A stretch of DNA of 64,000 bases from Paenibacillus vini (GTDB lineage: Bacteria > Bacillota > Bacilli > Paenibacillales > Paenibacillaceae): assembly GCF_018403325.1 (NCBI RefSeq), contig NZ_BOSL01000018.1, positions 39,760 to 103,759 on the forward strand. Direction: 5' to 3'. Every line of letters starts with the position of its first letter. Within the stretch, counting starts at the first letter, position 1. The notes under the pieces were generated by a model. It saw only the letters and a program-made list of their open reading frames with translations. It was not told where the DNA came from and ran no database searches. Made by a program: the position numbers and the translations under genes. Of this stretch, positions 17,858-25,872 are shown piece after piece.

Positions 17858-18961
17858 ATGGAGAAAATCAAAGTCGGTATTATCGGCTGCGGAAAAATCA
17901 GCGGCATCTATATGGAAAATTGTCCTAAATTCGAGGTGCTGGATCTCGTGGCCTGCGCGGACCTGGATTTGAACCGGGCCCGGGAGCAAGCGGCACTGTA
18001 CAGCATCCCCCGCGCTTGTACCACCGAGGAACTGTTAGCCGATCCGGAGATCGGCATCGTCATCAACCTGACGATCCCTGCCGTGCACGCCGAAGTCAGC
18101 TTGCAGGCGCTGCGGGCCGGTAAGCATGTGTATGTGGAAAAGCCGCTAACTGTCTCCCTCGAGGAAGGACGGCAGGTATTGGAGGAAGCTCAGGCCAGAG
18201 GCCTGTTGGTAGGGAGCGCGCCCGAAACATTCTTCGGAGCCGGCATTCAGACCGCGCTCGGGCTGATCGAAGACGGTGTAATCGGGCGTCCGGTCTCGGC
18301 CACGGCGTTTATGATGAGCCGGGGCCACGAGCATTGGCATCCCGATCCCGAGTTCTACTACGCGCCGGGCGGCGGCCCCATGTTTGATATGGGCCCCTAC
18401 TATTTGACCGCACTCGTGCAATTGCTCGGGCCTATCGCCCGAATTGCCGGCATCACGGGCAAGGCTTTGCCGGAGCGGACCATCACCAGCGAGAAAAAGT
18501 ACGGCTCGCGGGTTCCCGTTGAAGTTCCGACACATGTCGCCGGAACGCTGGAGTTCGAAAGCGGGGCGATCGCCAGCCTGATCACCAGCTTCGACATTTT
18601 CGGCGGCAGCAGCCTCCCGCCGATCGAGATCCACGGCACCGAAGGTTCGTTGCTGGTGCCGGATCCGAACACGTTCGGCGGGCCGGTCAAATATCGCCGG
18701 ACCGGCGAAGCGGACTGGACCGAGCAGCCGCTGCTGCCGGGCTACGAGGACAACAGCCGCGGCATCGGCCCCGCCGATATGGCGTACGCGCTGCTGCGCG
18801 GCCGCAAGCACCGGGCGAACGGCGAGCTCGCTTACCATGTGCTTGAAGCCATGTGGGCGTTTCATCATTCTTCCGATTCCGGTCACTATCATGAAATGAA
18901 GAGCCGATGCACGCGCCCTGCTGCGCTTCCGGCAGGTCTTAAGCCGTACACGCTGGATTAA
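17858..18961 (+). CDS. Gfo/Idh/MocA family oxidoreductase (second copy of operon)
   Basis: About 367 residues from the ATG at 17858, where the Rossmann motif VGIIGCGKISGIY begins directly. Upstream in-frame ATGs reach back into the thuA gene and would add a tail with no family similarity. The EKP motif is VEKPLTVS near residue 95, and FDMGPYYLTALVQLLGP near 180 matches the substrate-domain helix. It is divergent in sequence from the first Gfo/Idh enzyme, so it probably catalyses a different step (for example the return reduction). It ends 25 bases before a bidirectional terminator. Confidence 0.9.
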   Translation: MEKIKVGIIGCGKISGIYMENCPKFEVLDLVACADLDLNRAREQAALYSIPRACTTEELLADPEIGIVINLTIPAVHAEVSLQALRAGKHVYVEKPLTVSLEEGRQVLEEAQARGLLVGSAPETFFGAGIQTALGLIEDGVIGRPVSATAFMMSRGHEHWHPDPEFYYAPGGGPMFDMGPYYLTALVQLLGPIARIAGITGKALPERTITSEKKYGSRVPVEVPTHVAGTLEFESGAIASLITSFDIFGGSSLPPIEIHGTEGSLLVPDPNTFGGPVKYRRTGEADWTEQPLLPGYEDNSRGIGPADMAYALLRGRKHRANGELAYHVLEAMWAFHHSSDSGHYHEMKSRCTRPAALPAGLKPYTLD

Positions 18962-18985
18962 TAACGATATCGGAGCGAATAAAAT

Positions 18986-19024
18986 AAAAAGACGGTGAAG
19001 CCGATGGCTTCAACCGTCTTTTTT
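18986..19024. terminator. Bidirectional terminator between convergent operons
   Basis: AAAAAGACGGTGAAGCC pairs with GGCTTCAACCGTCTTTTTT around a 3-base loop, with one bulged base. A-runs and T-runs on both sides let it serve the Gfo/Idh operon (plus) and eda (minus). Confidence 0.88.
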
Positions 19025-19039
19025 GAATTTGCGCTGACA

Positions 19040-19705
19040 TTAGCGGGCTTTGGCCTGCAAATACGCCTCTTTATAAGCAGCCGCCTTTTGAGCGATGATG
19101 GAGAAATCCTTTTGCTTCAATGCCTCATTCGTCAGGTCCGAGCCGATGCCTACGGCAACCGCGCCGGCCTTGATCCAATCGCCGAGATTGTCCAGCGACA
19201 CGCCGCCGGTCGGCATAATGTTGGCCTGCGGCAACGGCCCCTTGATCGCTTTGATCATGGACGGATCGTAGAGGTTGCCCGGGAACAGCTTGACGATATC
19301 CGCTCCGAGTTCCAGCGCTTCCTGGATTTCCTTGATGGTCATAACTCCCGGCATGACCGGGATCCGGTAACGGTTGCAGAGCATGACGGTATCCCGGTTG
19401 AGACAAGGACCTACGACGAATTGCGCACCGCTTAGAATCGCCGCCCGAGCGGTCTCGGGATCAAGCACCGTTCCTACGCCGATGATGGCGTAGCTGGCGG
19501 GATCTTTTGAATCCCACGAATATTTGGCGGATAGCATCTCAATGGCCCGCAGCGCGAAAGGCACGGTCATCGTCACCTCGATCACTTTAATGCCGCCGGC
19601 AATTGCCTGTTCAGCCATCTCTACCACTTGCTCAGGCGTTTCGCCGCGCAGCACGGCAACGACGCCTTCCTCCGCGATTTTCTGCACCAATTGTAATTTT
19701 TTCAT
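19040..19705 (-). CDS. eda: 2-dehydro-3-deoxy-6-phosphogluconate aldolase (KDPG/KHG aldolase)
   Basis: A 221-residue class I aldolase that cleaves KDPG to pyruvate and glyceraldehyde 3-phosphate, the last step of uronate and Entner-Doudoroff catabolism. The catalytic Glu is visible in VIEVTMTVPFA (about residue 44), and the Schiff-base Lys in ADIVKLFPG (about residue 134), with the phosphate site in MPTGGV. The ATG at 19705 has AGAGGAG upstream. It lies 45 bases behind the toroid-like protein gene, in the same orientation, so the two are probably co-transcribed. Together with kduI, kduD and kdgK nearby it completes the pathway. Confidence 0.95.
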   Translation of the reverse strand: MKKLQLVQKIAEEGVVAVLRGETPEQVVEMAEQAIAGGIKVIEVTMTVPFALRAIEMLSAKYSWDSKDPASYAIIGVGTVLDPETARAAILSGAQFVVGPCLNRDTVMLCNRYRIPVMPGVMTIKEIQEALELGADIVKLFPGNLYDPSMIKAIKGPLPQANIMPTGGVSLDNLGDWIKAGAVAVGIGSDLTNEALKQKDFSIIAQKAAAYKEAYLQAKAR

Positions 19706-19750
19706 ATGAACTCCTCTTTCTTTATAGGATGGTTGGATAATTGATATGAT

Positions 19751-21424
19751 TCACACGGTATATTGCTGAAATGTAATTTCGGTTCCGTTGACGCTGGACT
19801 CCGCCTTTCCTTCCGCCAACTTCGCTAAGCGAAGGTTCTCTTCATGAAGGAGTCCCGTATATTCAACGGTTAGTCCCCCTTCATCGGCAAAAACGGGAGT
19901 TCGTCCCGCCATCAACGCCGCAAAATCCGTCAAGCTGTTGATTCCTTTAGTCTTGACGTCCTCTAGGGAGACGGCCTCGACGACAACGCCGATCCGGGAA
20001 CCGCGGCAAACAGCAAGGTTGTACCCGGACATCGGACGGATTTCGTAGCTTCCGTTCAAATAAACGGCAAACAGCACCTCGTCCACTTTTCCGAATAAAG
20101 CTTCCGCTTCGTAAATCCATTCGCCTTCAGGCAAGACACCGACAACTTCATTACCTTCCGGAGCATCCTGTTCAATGGCTTCGGCTGGAAGCGGATACAA
20201 TGATATTACCACATTTTTACGGTAGAGGACTTCCATCCACGGACTTTGATGGCGCGGATCCCGCCCGGAAGGATCATACCCTTCGCCCGGATGGAAAAAA
20301 TAGAGCTGATTTCCCTGACCGCCCCGGCGGACCGGAATACTGAACATCCAGCGCAACTGCTCATTGTCGAATTCCCGGACTCGCTCCCATAGGCCGCCGG
20401 CGGCATAATGCTTCGTCACGTAAGCATAGGAGTGAAGCTGCCGAAATCCTTCGTCCGTGACTTTCCAAAGTGCCCGGCTCACCACCGCCGGCTCCGTCCG
20501 GTTTAATGCCAGACTTCTTGCTCTTTCCGGCGCTTCCCGGAACAGAAAACCGGCATATTCCGTCCGGGGCATGTCTGCCGGAAGCTCAAAATCGCCAAAC
20601 TGGGCATAATCATGGAGGACATTGGCATCGCTTGGAGCATCATGCGGCCACCCCCGCGAGTGAGCTCCTGCCCAAGCTCCCTTCAAATAATAAGAAGCTC
20701 GCAGCGTCCATAATTCGTCAAGCAGCTCATCAAGGTCGCTCTCTACCCGAGGATCGGCGGCAAATTCCAAAGCGCAGGTGATAGCCTGAATCCAGTGCCA
20801 GAACCAAGGCAGGCATCCGTACTCGGCCATACCTTCCTTGCGAAGGCGCTCCAAGGTCGAGGCCAAACAGTTTTTACCGTCCTCCAGAAGCTCCTCGTCG
20901 CCATAAAGCTGTCCGAAAATCAGCTTCGCCGCTGTGTATTTGGCCTCATGATGATTGCAGACGGTAAGCGGCCGGCGATAAAATCCTCCGCGATAAACAT
21001 GACCCAGCGCTGTCTCAAACTCCGCCGCAAGGTGTCCGCTCATCTGCCGTTCGTACTTGCGGTGGAAATAAGCCATCAGGCTCCCCATCAATTCCACCGG
21101 CAGCTCATGCGGGGCCGCCGTTTCCGGTACCGGGTCCAAATTCAGCGGCCAATGGCCGTACATCGGACGGTCCGGATCCCTCTGTTGAAGCCGGAGCACC
21201 CGGACCAGGACATGCTCCGCCAACCGCTTGGCTTCCTGCCGGTCAAATGGCAGTTCTTCTTCATATAGCGGATCTGTCGAAGCGGCGAACAGGTAGGAAG
21301 CATAGTAAAAGTTATTGCGTACGTCTCCATGAAACCACAACCCGCTGGTAAGCAAGGGCTCTCTCCATGCTTGTTCCGCTACAGACCGAACGATCTCATT
21401 CATTCTTGTGGTGTAACCGTTCAT
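19751..21424 (-). CDS. Uncharacterised toroid-like protein of the uronate cluster (candidate oligouronide lyase)
   Basis: About 557 residues from the ATG at 21424, which has GGAAAGGGGAG upstream and is preferred to one 24 bases earlier. I do not recognise the family with certainty. The first 350 residues are helix-rich with many aromatics, like an alpha/alpha toroid. The last 180 look like a beta-sandwich. Conserved-looking polar sites include CNHHEAKY (about residue 175), YGCLPWFWHW and HYAAGGLW. There is no signal peptide, so it is cytoplasmic. Toroid-plus-sandwich is the layout of several polysaccharide lyases, and the neighbours process unsaturated uronates, so an oligouronide lyase or hydrolase is the best guess. 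This is inference. Confidence 0.6.
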   Translation of the reverse strand: MNGYTTRMNEIVRSVAEQAWREPLLTSGLWFHGDVRNNFYYASYLFAASTDPLYEEELPFDRQEAKRLAEHVLVRVLRLQQRDPDRPMYGHWPLNLDPVPETAAPHELPVELMGSLMAYFHRKYERQMSGHLAAEFETALGHVYRGGFYRRPLTVCNHHEAKYTAAKLIFGQLYGDEELLEDGKNCLASTLERLRKEGMAEYGCLPWFWHWIQAITCALEFAADPRVESDLDELLDELWTLRASYYLKGAWAGAHSRGWPHDAPSDANVLHDYAQFGDFELPADMPRTEYAGFLFREAPERARSLALNRTEPAVVSRALWKVTDEGFRQLHSYAYVTKHYAAGGLWERVREFDNEQLRWMFSIPVRRGGQGNQLYFFHPGEGYDPSGRDPRHQSPWMEVLYRKNVVISLYPLPAEAIEQDAPEGNEVVGVLPEGEWIYEAEALFGKVDEVLFAVYLNGSYEIRPMSGYNLAVCRGSRIGVVVEAVSLEDVKTKGINSLTDFAALMAGRTPVFADEGGLTVEYTGLLHEENLRLAKLAEGKAESSVNGTEITFQQYTV

Positions 21425-21578
21425 TTTCTCCCCTTTCCTTTTCTTCATTTCATCCCTATTCCCTCGTTGATTAATATCCTAACATGTTTGTCCGGGACTC
21501 GTAATTCGGCAATTTAAAGGCAAAACCGCATTTATTACAACATTTTTCGATCCCATACTGAGTGCAGAAGAGGATAGC

Positions 21579-21640
21579 TTGCAAAATGAACAAAAAAGGA
21601 TTAATGTAAACCTATATAAACATTATAAACCTAAATAAAC
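21579..21640 (+). promoter_or_regulatory. Candidate promoter and 15-bp direct-repeat operator upstream of kduI
   Basis: TAAACCTATATAAAC (21607-21621) is repeated as TAAACCTAAATAAAC (21626-21640), 14 of 15 bases identical and 19 bases apart, just before the kduI ribosome site. A possible promoter (TTGCAA at 21579, 17 bases, TAATGT at 21602) would start transcription within the repeats. Direct repeats of this kind suit a DeoR-family repressor, and such a gene lies two genes downstream. Confidence 0.55.
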
Positions 21641-21659
21641 GAAAAGAGGAGATTTATTT

Positions 21660-22493
21660 ATGGAAAGACGTTACGCCTCTCATCCCAACGAAGTTAAGCG
21701 GTTCGATACGGAACGGCTTCGTCAGGAATTTCATATTCCCAAACTATTCACGCCAGACCAGCTTGAGCTGGTGCTTACCCATGAGGACCGCATGATTGTC
21801 GGCGGAGCGGCGCCGGTAAACGAAGCTGTGAAGCTGGAAGTCGATTTGAAAGAACTGGGTGTGGCCTACTTCCTGGAGCGGCGCGAACTCGGAGCGATCA
21901 ATGTCGGCGGCCCCGGCATCATCTCCGTAGACGGTACGGACTATGAATTGAACACAAAGGATTGCCTGTATGTAGGAATGGGCTCGGAAGAGGTTCTGTT
22001 CAAAAGCAAGGACGCTGCGAATCCGGCCAAATTCTATCTGAATTCAGCGCCTGCCCATAAAGAATTCCCAACCGCAAAAACAACGCTCGCCGAAGCGGAA
22101 TCCGGTGCACTGGGCTCTATCGAAAATTCCAACGACCGGACGATCCATCGCTTCATTCACGAGAACGGGCTTCAAAGCTCGCAGCTGGTGATGGGAATGA
22201 CGCAGCTCAAAACCGGCAACATGTGGAATACGATGCCTGCCCACGTTCATCCTCGCCGGATGGAAGCTTACATGTATTTCGACTTGCCGGAGGAAGCTGT
22301 TGTTTTCCACCTGATGGGCGAGCCGGACGAAACGCGTCACATCGTAATGAGAAACGAACAAGCCGTCATTTCGCCGAGCTGGTCGATTCACAGCGGAGTG
22401 GGCACCAGCAATTATACGTTTATTTGGGGCATGGCCGGAGATAACAAAGCTTATTCCGATATGGACGCCGTCCCTATGAAACATTTAAAATAA
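21660..22493 (+). CDS. kduI: 5-dehydro-4-deoxy-D-glucuronate isomerase
   Basis: A 277-residue cupin enzyme of the usual KduI length. It isomerises 4-deoxy-L-threo-5-hexosulose uronate, the product of unsaturated uronate opening, to 2,5-diketo-3-deoxygluconate. The metal-binding histidines and glutamate are visible in PAHVHPRRMEAYMYFDL (about residues 194-210), and the late His in SIHSGVGTSNYTFIWGMAGDN. AGAGGAG precedes the ATG. It is first in a plus-strand operon with a DeoR regulator and kduD, divergent from the toroid protein and eda. Confidence 0.96.
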   Translation: MERRYASHPNEVKRFDTERLRQEFHIPKLFTPDQLELVLTHEDRMIVGGAAPVNEAVKLEVDLKELGVAYFLERRELGAINVGGPGIISVDGTDYELNTKDCLYVGMGSEEVLFKSKDAANPAKFYLNSAPAHKEFPTAKTTLAEAESGALGSIENSNDRTIHRFIHENGLQSSQLVMGMTQLKTGNMWNTMPAHVHPRRMEAYMYFDLPEEAVVFHLMGEPDETRHIVMRNEQAVISPSWSIHSGVGTSNYTFIWGMAGDNKAYSDMDAVPMKHLK

Positions 22494-22525
22494 GAGGTAA
22501 AACTAAACGGAAGCGTGGACATGAT

Positions 22526-23275
22526 ATGAGCTCGATACGACGTTACGAAAAAATTATGGAGGTTCTGCTGACGAACAAAGAGGTCACGGTAGCGGAACTA
22601 AGCGACAGGCTCGGGGTTACGGGCAAAACGATCCGTGAGGATCTTACCCGGCTTGAGGAGCAAGGGTTGATCATCCGCGTGCATGGCGGAGCGGTTCTTG
22701 CCCAAGGGGACCAGTTCGGTATTCTTCCCGCCAAGGAACCCCTGGTCAAGCATGCGGAGGAAAAAGCCGATATCGCCCGCAAAGCGCTGGCCCATATCCA
22801 GGAAGGCGACATCATTGCGCTTGACGGCGGCAGCACCACGCTGGAGATTGCGCGCCGCCTCGATAACCGGCCTATGACCGTCATTACGAACGACGTCTAT
22901 ATTATCAGCGAACTTGCCGCCAAAGACCATATCCGTCTCGTCGTTCCGGGCGGGTATCGCGTCCGCAATATGCTGGCCGGTCCGGAGGCAACGGATTACG
23001 TAAAACAATTGAACATTCAAAAAGCGTTTATTTCGGCGACCGGAATCCATCCGGAACACGGACTATCCATCTACACCGGCGATCTGATTGAATTCAAGCG
23101 GGCCTTGATCGATACGGCCCGTGAAGTGATCGCCGTGATCAATCATCATAAATTCGGACAAACCGCGCTTCGTACCTTTGCATCCCTGAACGAAATCACG
23201 CGGATCATAACGGACGGCGCACTTCCCGCCGAGATAGGCCGTACCTATTCGGATGCGGGCATTATTGTGGAATAA
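22526..23275 (+). CDS. DeoR family transcriptional regulator
   Basis: The protein has 249 residues. A winged helix-turn-helix lies at residues 18-50 (VTVAELSDRLGVTGKTIREDL, then GLIIRVHGGAVL), followed by the DeoR sugar-phosphate sensor domain (DIIALDGGSTTLEIARRL near residue 97). It lies between kduI and kduD in one operon, so it probably represses uronate catabolism and releases on binding a pathway phosphate such as KDG-6-phosphate (inference). The direct repeats upstream of kduI are the likely operator. Confidence 0.93.
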   Translation: MSSIRRYEKIMEVLLTNKEVTVAELSDRLGVTGKTIREDLTRLEEQGLIIRVHGGAVLAQGDQFGILPAKEPLVKHAEEKADIARKALAHIQEGDIIALDGGSTTLEIARRLDNRPMTVITNDVYIISELAAKDHIRLVVPGGYRVRNMLAGPEATDYVKQLNIQKAFISATGIHPEHGLSIYTGDLIEFKRALIDTAREVIAVINHHKFGQTALRTFASLNEITRIITDGALPAEIGRTYSDAGIIVE

Positions 23276-23312
23276 CTACGATTCTCCACTTATTCTAAGG
23301 AGTGTTCTTACT

Positions 23313-24065
23313 ATGAAATTATTCGATCTTTCGGGAAAAACAGCCCTTGTTACCGGCTCGTCCGGCGGACTCGGCCAAGGCATCGCGATCGGCCTGGCGG
23401 AAGCGGGCGCCGATGTCGTGTGCGCTTCTTATAGTTCAAGCCAGGAAACCGCGGACCGGATTACGGCACTGGGCAGAAAAGCATCCGTCATCGAGGTCGA
23501 TCTCAGCAATCACGATAAGCTGCAGGCAACCTTTGACGAAGCCCTCAAGTTGACCGGGCATATCGATATTCTCGTCAACAATGCCGGTATCATCCGCCGT
23601 ACGCCGGCCAAGGACCATAGCGAGAAAGACTGGTTCGATGTCATCGACATTAACTTGAACACCGTATTCCTGCTCTCGCAGATCGCCGGCAGACATATGA
23701 TCGAGCGGGGAAGCGGTAAAATCATCAACATCTGTTCGATGCTCTCCTACCAGGGCGGTATCAATGTTCCGGGTTACACGGCCTCGAAGCATGGAGTCGC
23801 CGGGCTGACCAAAGCCTTCGCCAATGAGTGGGCAGCAAGCGGCATCCAGGTCAACGGGATCGCCCCGGGATATATGTCAACGGACAATACGGCTCCGATC
23901 CGTGCCGATGAGAACAGAACCGCCTCGATCACCGATCGGATTCCTGCCGCACGTTGGGGAACGCAGGAGGATGTTAAAGGACCCGCCGTCTTCCTGGCAT
24001 CCACTGCAGCCGATTATGTGAACGGTCATATCCTCTGCGTCGACGGCGGCTGGATGGCGAGATAA
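23313..24065 (+). CDS. kduD: 2-dehydro-3-deoxy-D-gluconate 5-dehydrogenase (SDR family)
   Basis: A 250-residue short-chain dehydrogenase that reduces 2,5-diketo-3-deoxygluconate to KDG with NAD(P)H. The TGSSGGLGQGIA cofactor site is at about residue 14, the NNAG motif near 90, and the catalytic YTASK near 158. The ATG at 23313 with AAGGAG upstream is chosen over one 60 bases earlier that overlaps the regulator gene. It is the last gene of the kduI operon, followed by a strong hairpin. Confidence 0.94.
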   Translation: MKLFDLSGKTALVTGSSGGLGQGIAIGLAEAGADVVCASYSSSQETADRITALGRKASVIEVDLSNHDKLQATFDEALKLTGHIDILVNNAGIIRRTPAKDHSEKDWFDVIDINLNTVFLLSQIAGRHMIERGSGKIINICSMLSYQGGINVPGYTASKHGVAGLTKAFANEWAASGIQVNGIAPGYMSTDNTAPIRADENRTASITDRIPAARWGTQEDVKGPAVFLASTAADYVNGHILCVDGGWMAR

Positions 24066-24105
24066 CTGAGTACAGCTGAGTACAACTAAGCATAATTTAG
24101 CACAC

Positions 24106-24146
24106 AAAAAAGCCCGTTCGGGGGATCAACCTCCGAACGGGCTTTT
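24106..24146. terminator. Bidirectional terminator between kduD and kdgK
   Basis: The arms AAAAGCCCGTTCGG and CCGAACGGGCTTTT form a GC-rich stem with A-runs and T-runs on each side, between convergent genes. Confidence 0.9.
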
Positions 24147-24192
24147 CTTTATTTCTATTACTGAAGCAGGCAGGAGAAGTTATAGAGGTTAT

Positions 24193-25164
24193 CTACCGCT
24201 CCACATGGCCTTTCCCGGCCAGCAGCCTTTCGATCTCCGCTGCGCTCGGCAAGCCTTCCCAATCCCCGACGGCCTGAATGACCTGAGATCCGATCAGGTT
24301 GCCGAGGCGGACCGATTCCTCAAGGCCATACTCCCGGAGCAGACCCGCCAGGAAGCCGGCGCAAAATCCGTCGCCCGCGCCAACCGTATCAACGACGTGC
24401 TCCGCTTTGAAGTAAGGGACCGCCGTCAGTTTTCCTTTTTCGTACAAGTAAGTCTCGTTCTCTCCGCCCTTAATGACGCTTGCTCCCGGCAGCTCATCGA
24501 GCTTCGCAAGAATCGCGTCCATCGAATCGGTCTCGTACAGCAGCTTCAGTTCATCCAGGCCCGGCAAGAAATAATCCGCTTTCATAGCGAGCGGCAAAAG
24601 CACCTTCCTTGCTTCATCTACTCCCCACAGCTTCAACCGCAAGTTCGGATCAAAGCTGACTTTGACGCCATGACGCTTGGCCATGTCCATTGCGGCCGCT
24701 ACCGTGTCTGCGCAGGATGCGCCCAGCGCCGGCGTGATGCCGGTAACATGCAGGATTTTGGCGGATGCTATGTATTCCTCGTCCAGATGCTCCGGGGCCA
24801 TACGGCTCGCGGCCGATTGCTTGCGGTAATAGTAAACCGAGCTCTTGCCTGCGACATTCTCACGAATCATCAGCCCTGTAGGGGCTTCTTCCGTCAGCTC
24901 CGCACGGGAAACGTCAACGCCTTCGCCGCGGATGGATTTCATGATCCGTTGTCCGAACGGATCATTTCCCAGACGTCCGCACCAACCCGAGGCATGCCCC
25001 AGCCGGGCCAGCCCGATCGCCACATTGCTCTCCGCCCCGCCGAACGAAGGCTCCAGCGATCTGGCGTATTCCAGCCCTTTGCCACCCTCGGCGATCAGTA
25101 AAGCCATACTTTCCCCGAAAGTAATGACCTCGGGGGTACCAATCTTTGTCACTAGTTCATTCAT
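24193..25164 (-). CDS. kdgK: 2-dehydro-3-deoxygluconate kinase (PfkB family)
   Basis: A 323-residue ribokinase-family sugar kinase. The PfkB second signature with the catalytic Asp is VDTVGAGDGFCAGFLAG (about residue 260). The N-terminal substrate side reads FGGAESNVAIGLARLG. It phosphorylates KDG to KDPG, the substrate of Eda. The sugar is assigned from the surrounding kduI, kduD and eda. The start overlaps the end of a lipoprotein gene in an ATGAATGA junction, so the two are translationally coupled. It converges with kduD. Confidence 0.9.
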   Translation of the reverse strand: MNELVTKIGTPEVITFGESMALLIAEGGKGLEYARSLEPSFGGAESNVAIGLARLGHASGWCGRLGNDPFGQRIMKSIRGEGVDVSRAELTEEAPTGLMIRENVAGKSSVYYYRKQSAASRMAPEHLDEEYIASAKILHVTGITPALGASCADTVAAAMDMAKRHGVKVSFDPNLRLKLWGVDEARKVLLPLAMKADYFLPGLDELKLLYETDSMDAILAKLDELPGASVIKGGENETYLYEKGKLTAVPYFKAEHVVDTVGAGDGFCAGFLAGLLREYGLEESVRLGNLIGSQVIQAVGDWEGLPSAAEIERLLAGKGHVER

Positions 25165-25708
25165 TCCTGTTCTCTCCTAATTCCTTAAGGGCTTTAGTGA
25201 ATAACTCCAAGAATTGTTCCTCTTCATACTCGTTTGTTATCGACCTCGACGAAGCCAAGTAAGACAGGCCGTTAAATTTCGTAGAAATCAAGATGGCGTT
25301 TAATGGCACTGAACGATTGTATTGAATTGTCAGGCCGTTCACGGTCCGAGTGTTCTCATATTCCGTTGTTGATTTTCCGGCTACGGGCTCACTAATTCCA
25401 ATCTCCAGCAGTCCATCCCCTTCATAGGGCCCATAAAGAGCCTGAATGCTATCTTCGGGACCAAACTCGGATTTCAACTTCTTTCCTTTGCGCTCTGTGT
25501 AATTAATAATAAAGGCCGAAGTATCAGATTGAGGCAGAGATATATCAAAAACAGAGTTCACCTCATAACCATCCAAGACTGGAATGGTGAAATTAGGAAT
25601 AGTCTCCCGAATATCCCTAACAACTTCGGCGAGGCTTCTATCGCTGGGATTACACGCTGAAAGAAATACAGTGAAGAAAGTAAAGAAAATGAATAACGAT
25701 TTTCTCAT
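25157..25708 (-). CDS. Small lipoprotein of unknown function, coupled to kdgK
   Basis: The protein has 183 residues from the ATG at 25708, which has GGGGGGAGGTCAGGA upstream. The signal peptide ends in a lipobox (FLSACN, Cys at about residue 19), so the protein should be lipid-anchored on the outer face of the membrane. The mature part is hydrophilic, mixed alpha/beta, with no domain I recognise. It overlaps kdgK by 8 bases, which is unusual company for a cytoplasmic kinase. Its codon pattern is more AT-rich than its neighbours (for example several AATATTC-type stretches), which could reflect later insertion upstream of kdgK. Confidence 0.78.
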   Translation of the reverse strand: MRKSLFIFFTFFTVFLSACNPSDRSLAEVVRDIRETIPNFTIPVLDGYEVNSVFDISLPQSDTSAFIINYTERKGKKLKSEFGPEDSIQALYGPYEGDGLLEIGISEPVAGKSTTEYENTRTVNGLTIQYNRSVPLNAILISTKFNGLSYLASSRSITNEYEEEQFLELFTKALKELGENRNE

Positions 25709-25826
25709 TCCTGACCTCCCCCCATAGAAAAAATACATCTGGATACTTAATAATATTCTCCATATTTTCATGAAAACCTTTTAAAAAAGGGAAACGTTCG
25801 AGGCGTTATTCCTTTCAGATTATATT

Positions 25827-25855
25827 AAAAAAGGCGGCCCCTAAGGCCGCCTTCC
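25827..25855 (-). terminator. Terminator of the RNase J gene
   Basis: AAGGCGGCC and GGCCGCCTT form a 9-bp GC-rich stem (25831-25852), followed on the minus strand by TTTTTTAATA, 18 bases after the rnj stop. Confidence 0.9.
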
Positions 25856-25872
25856 AAAATACTTGTTTCTTA

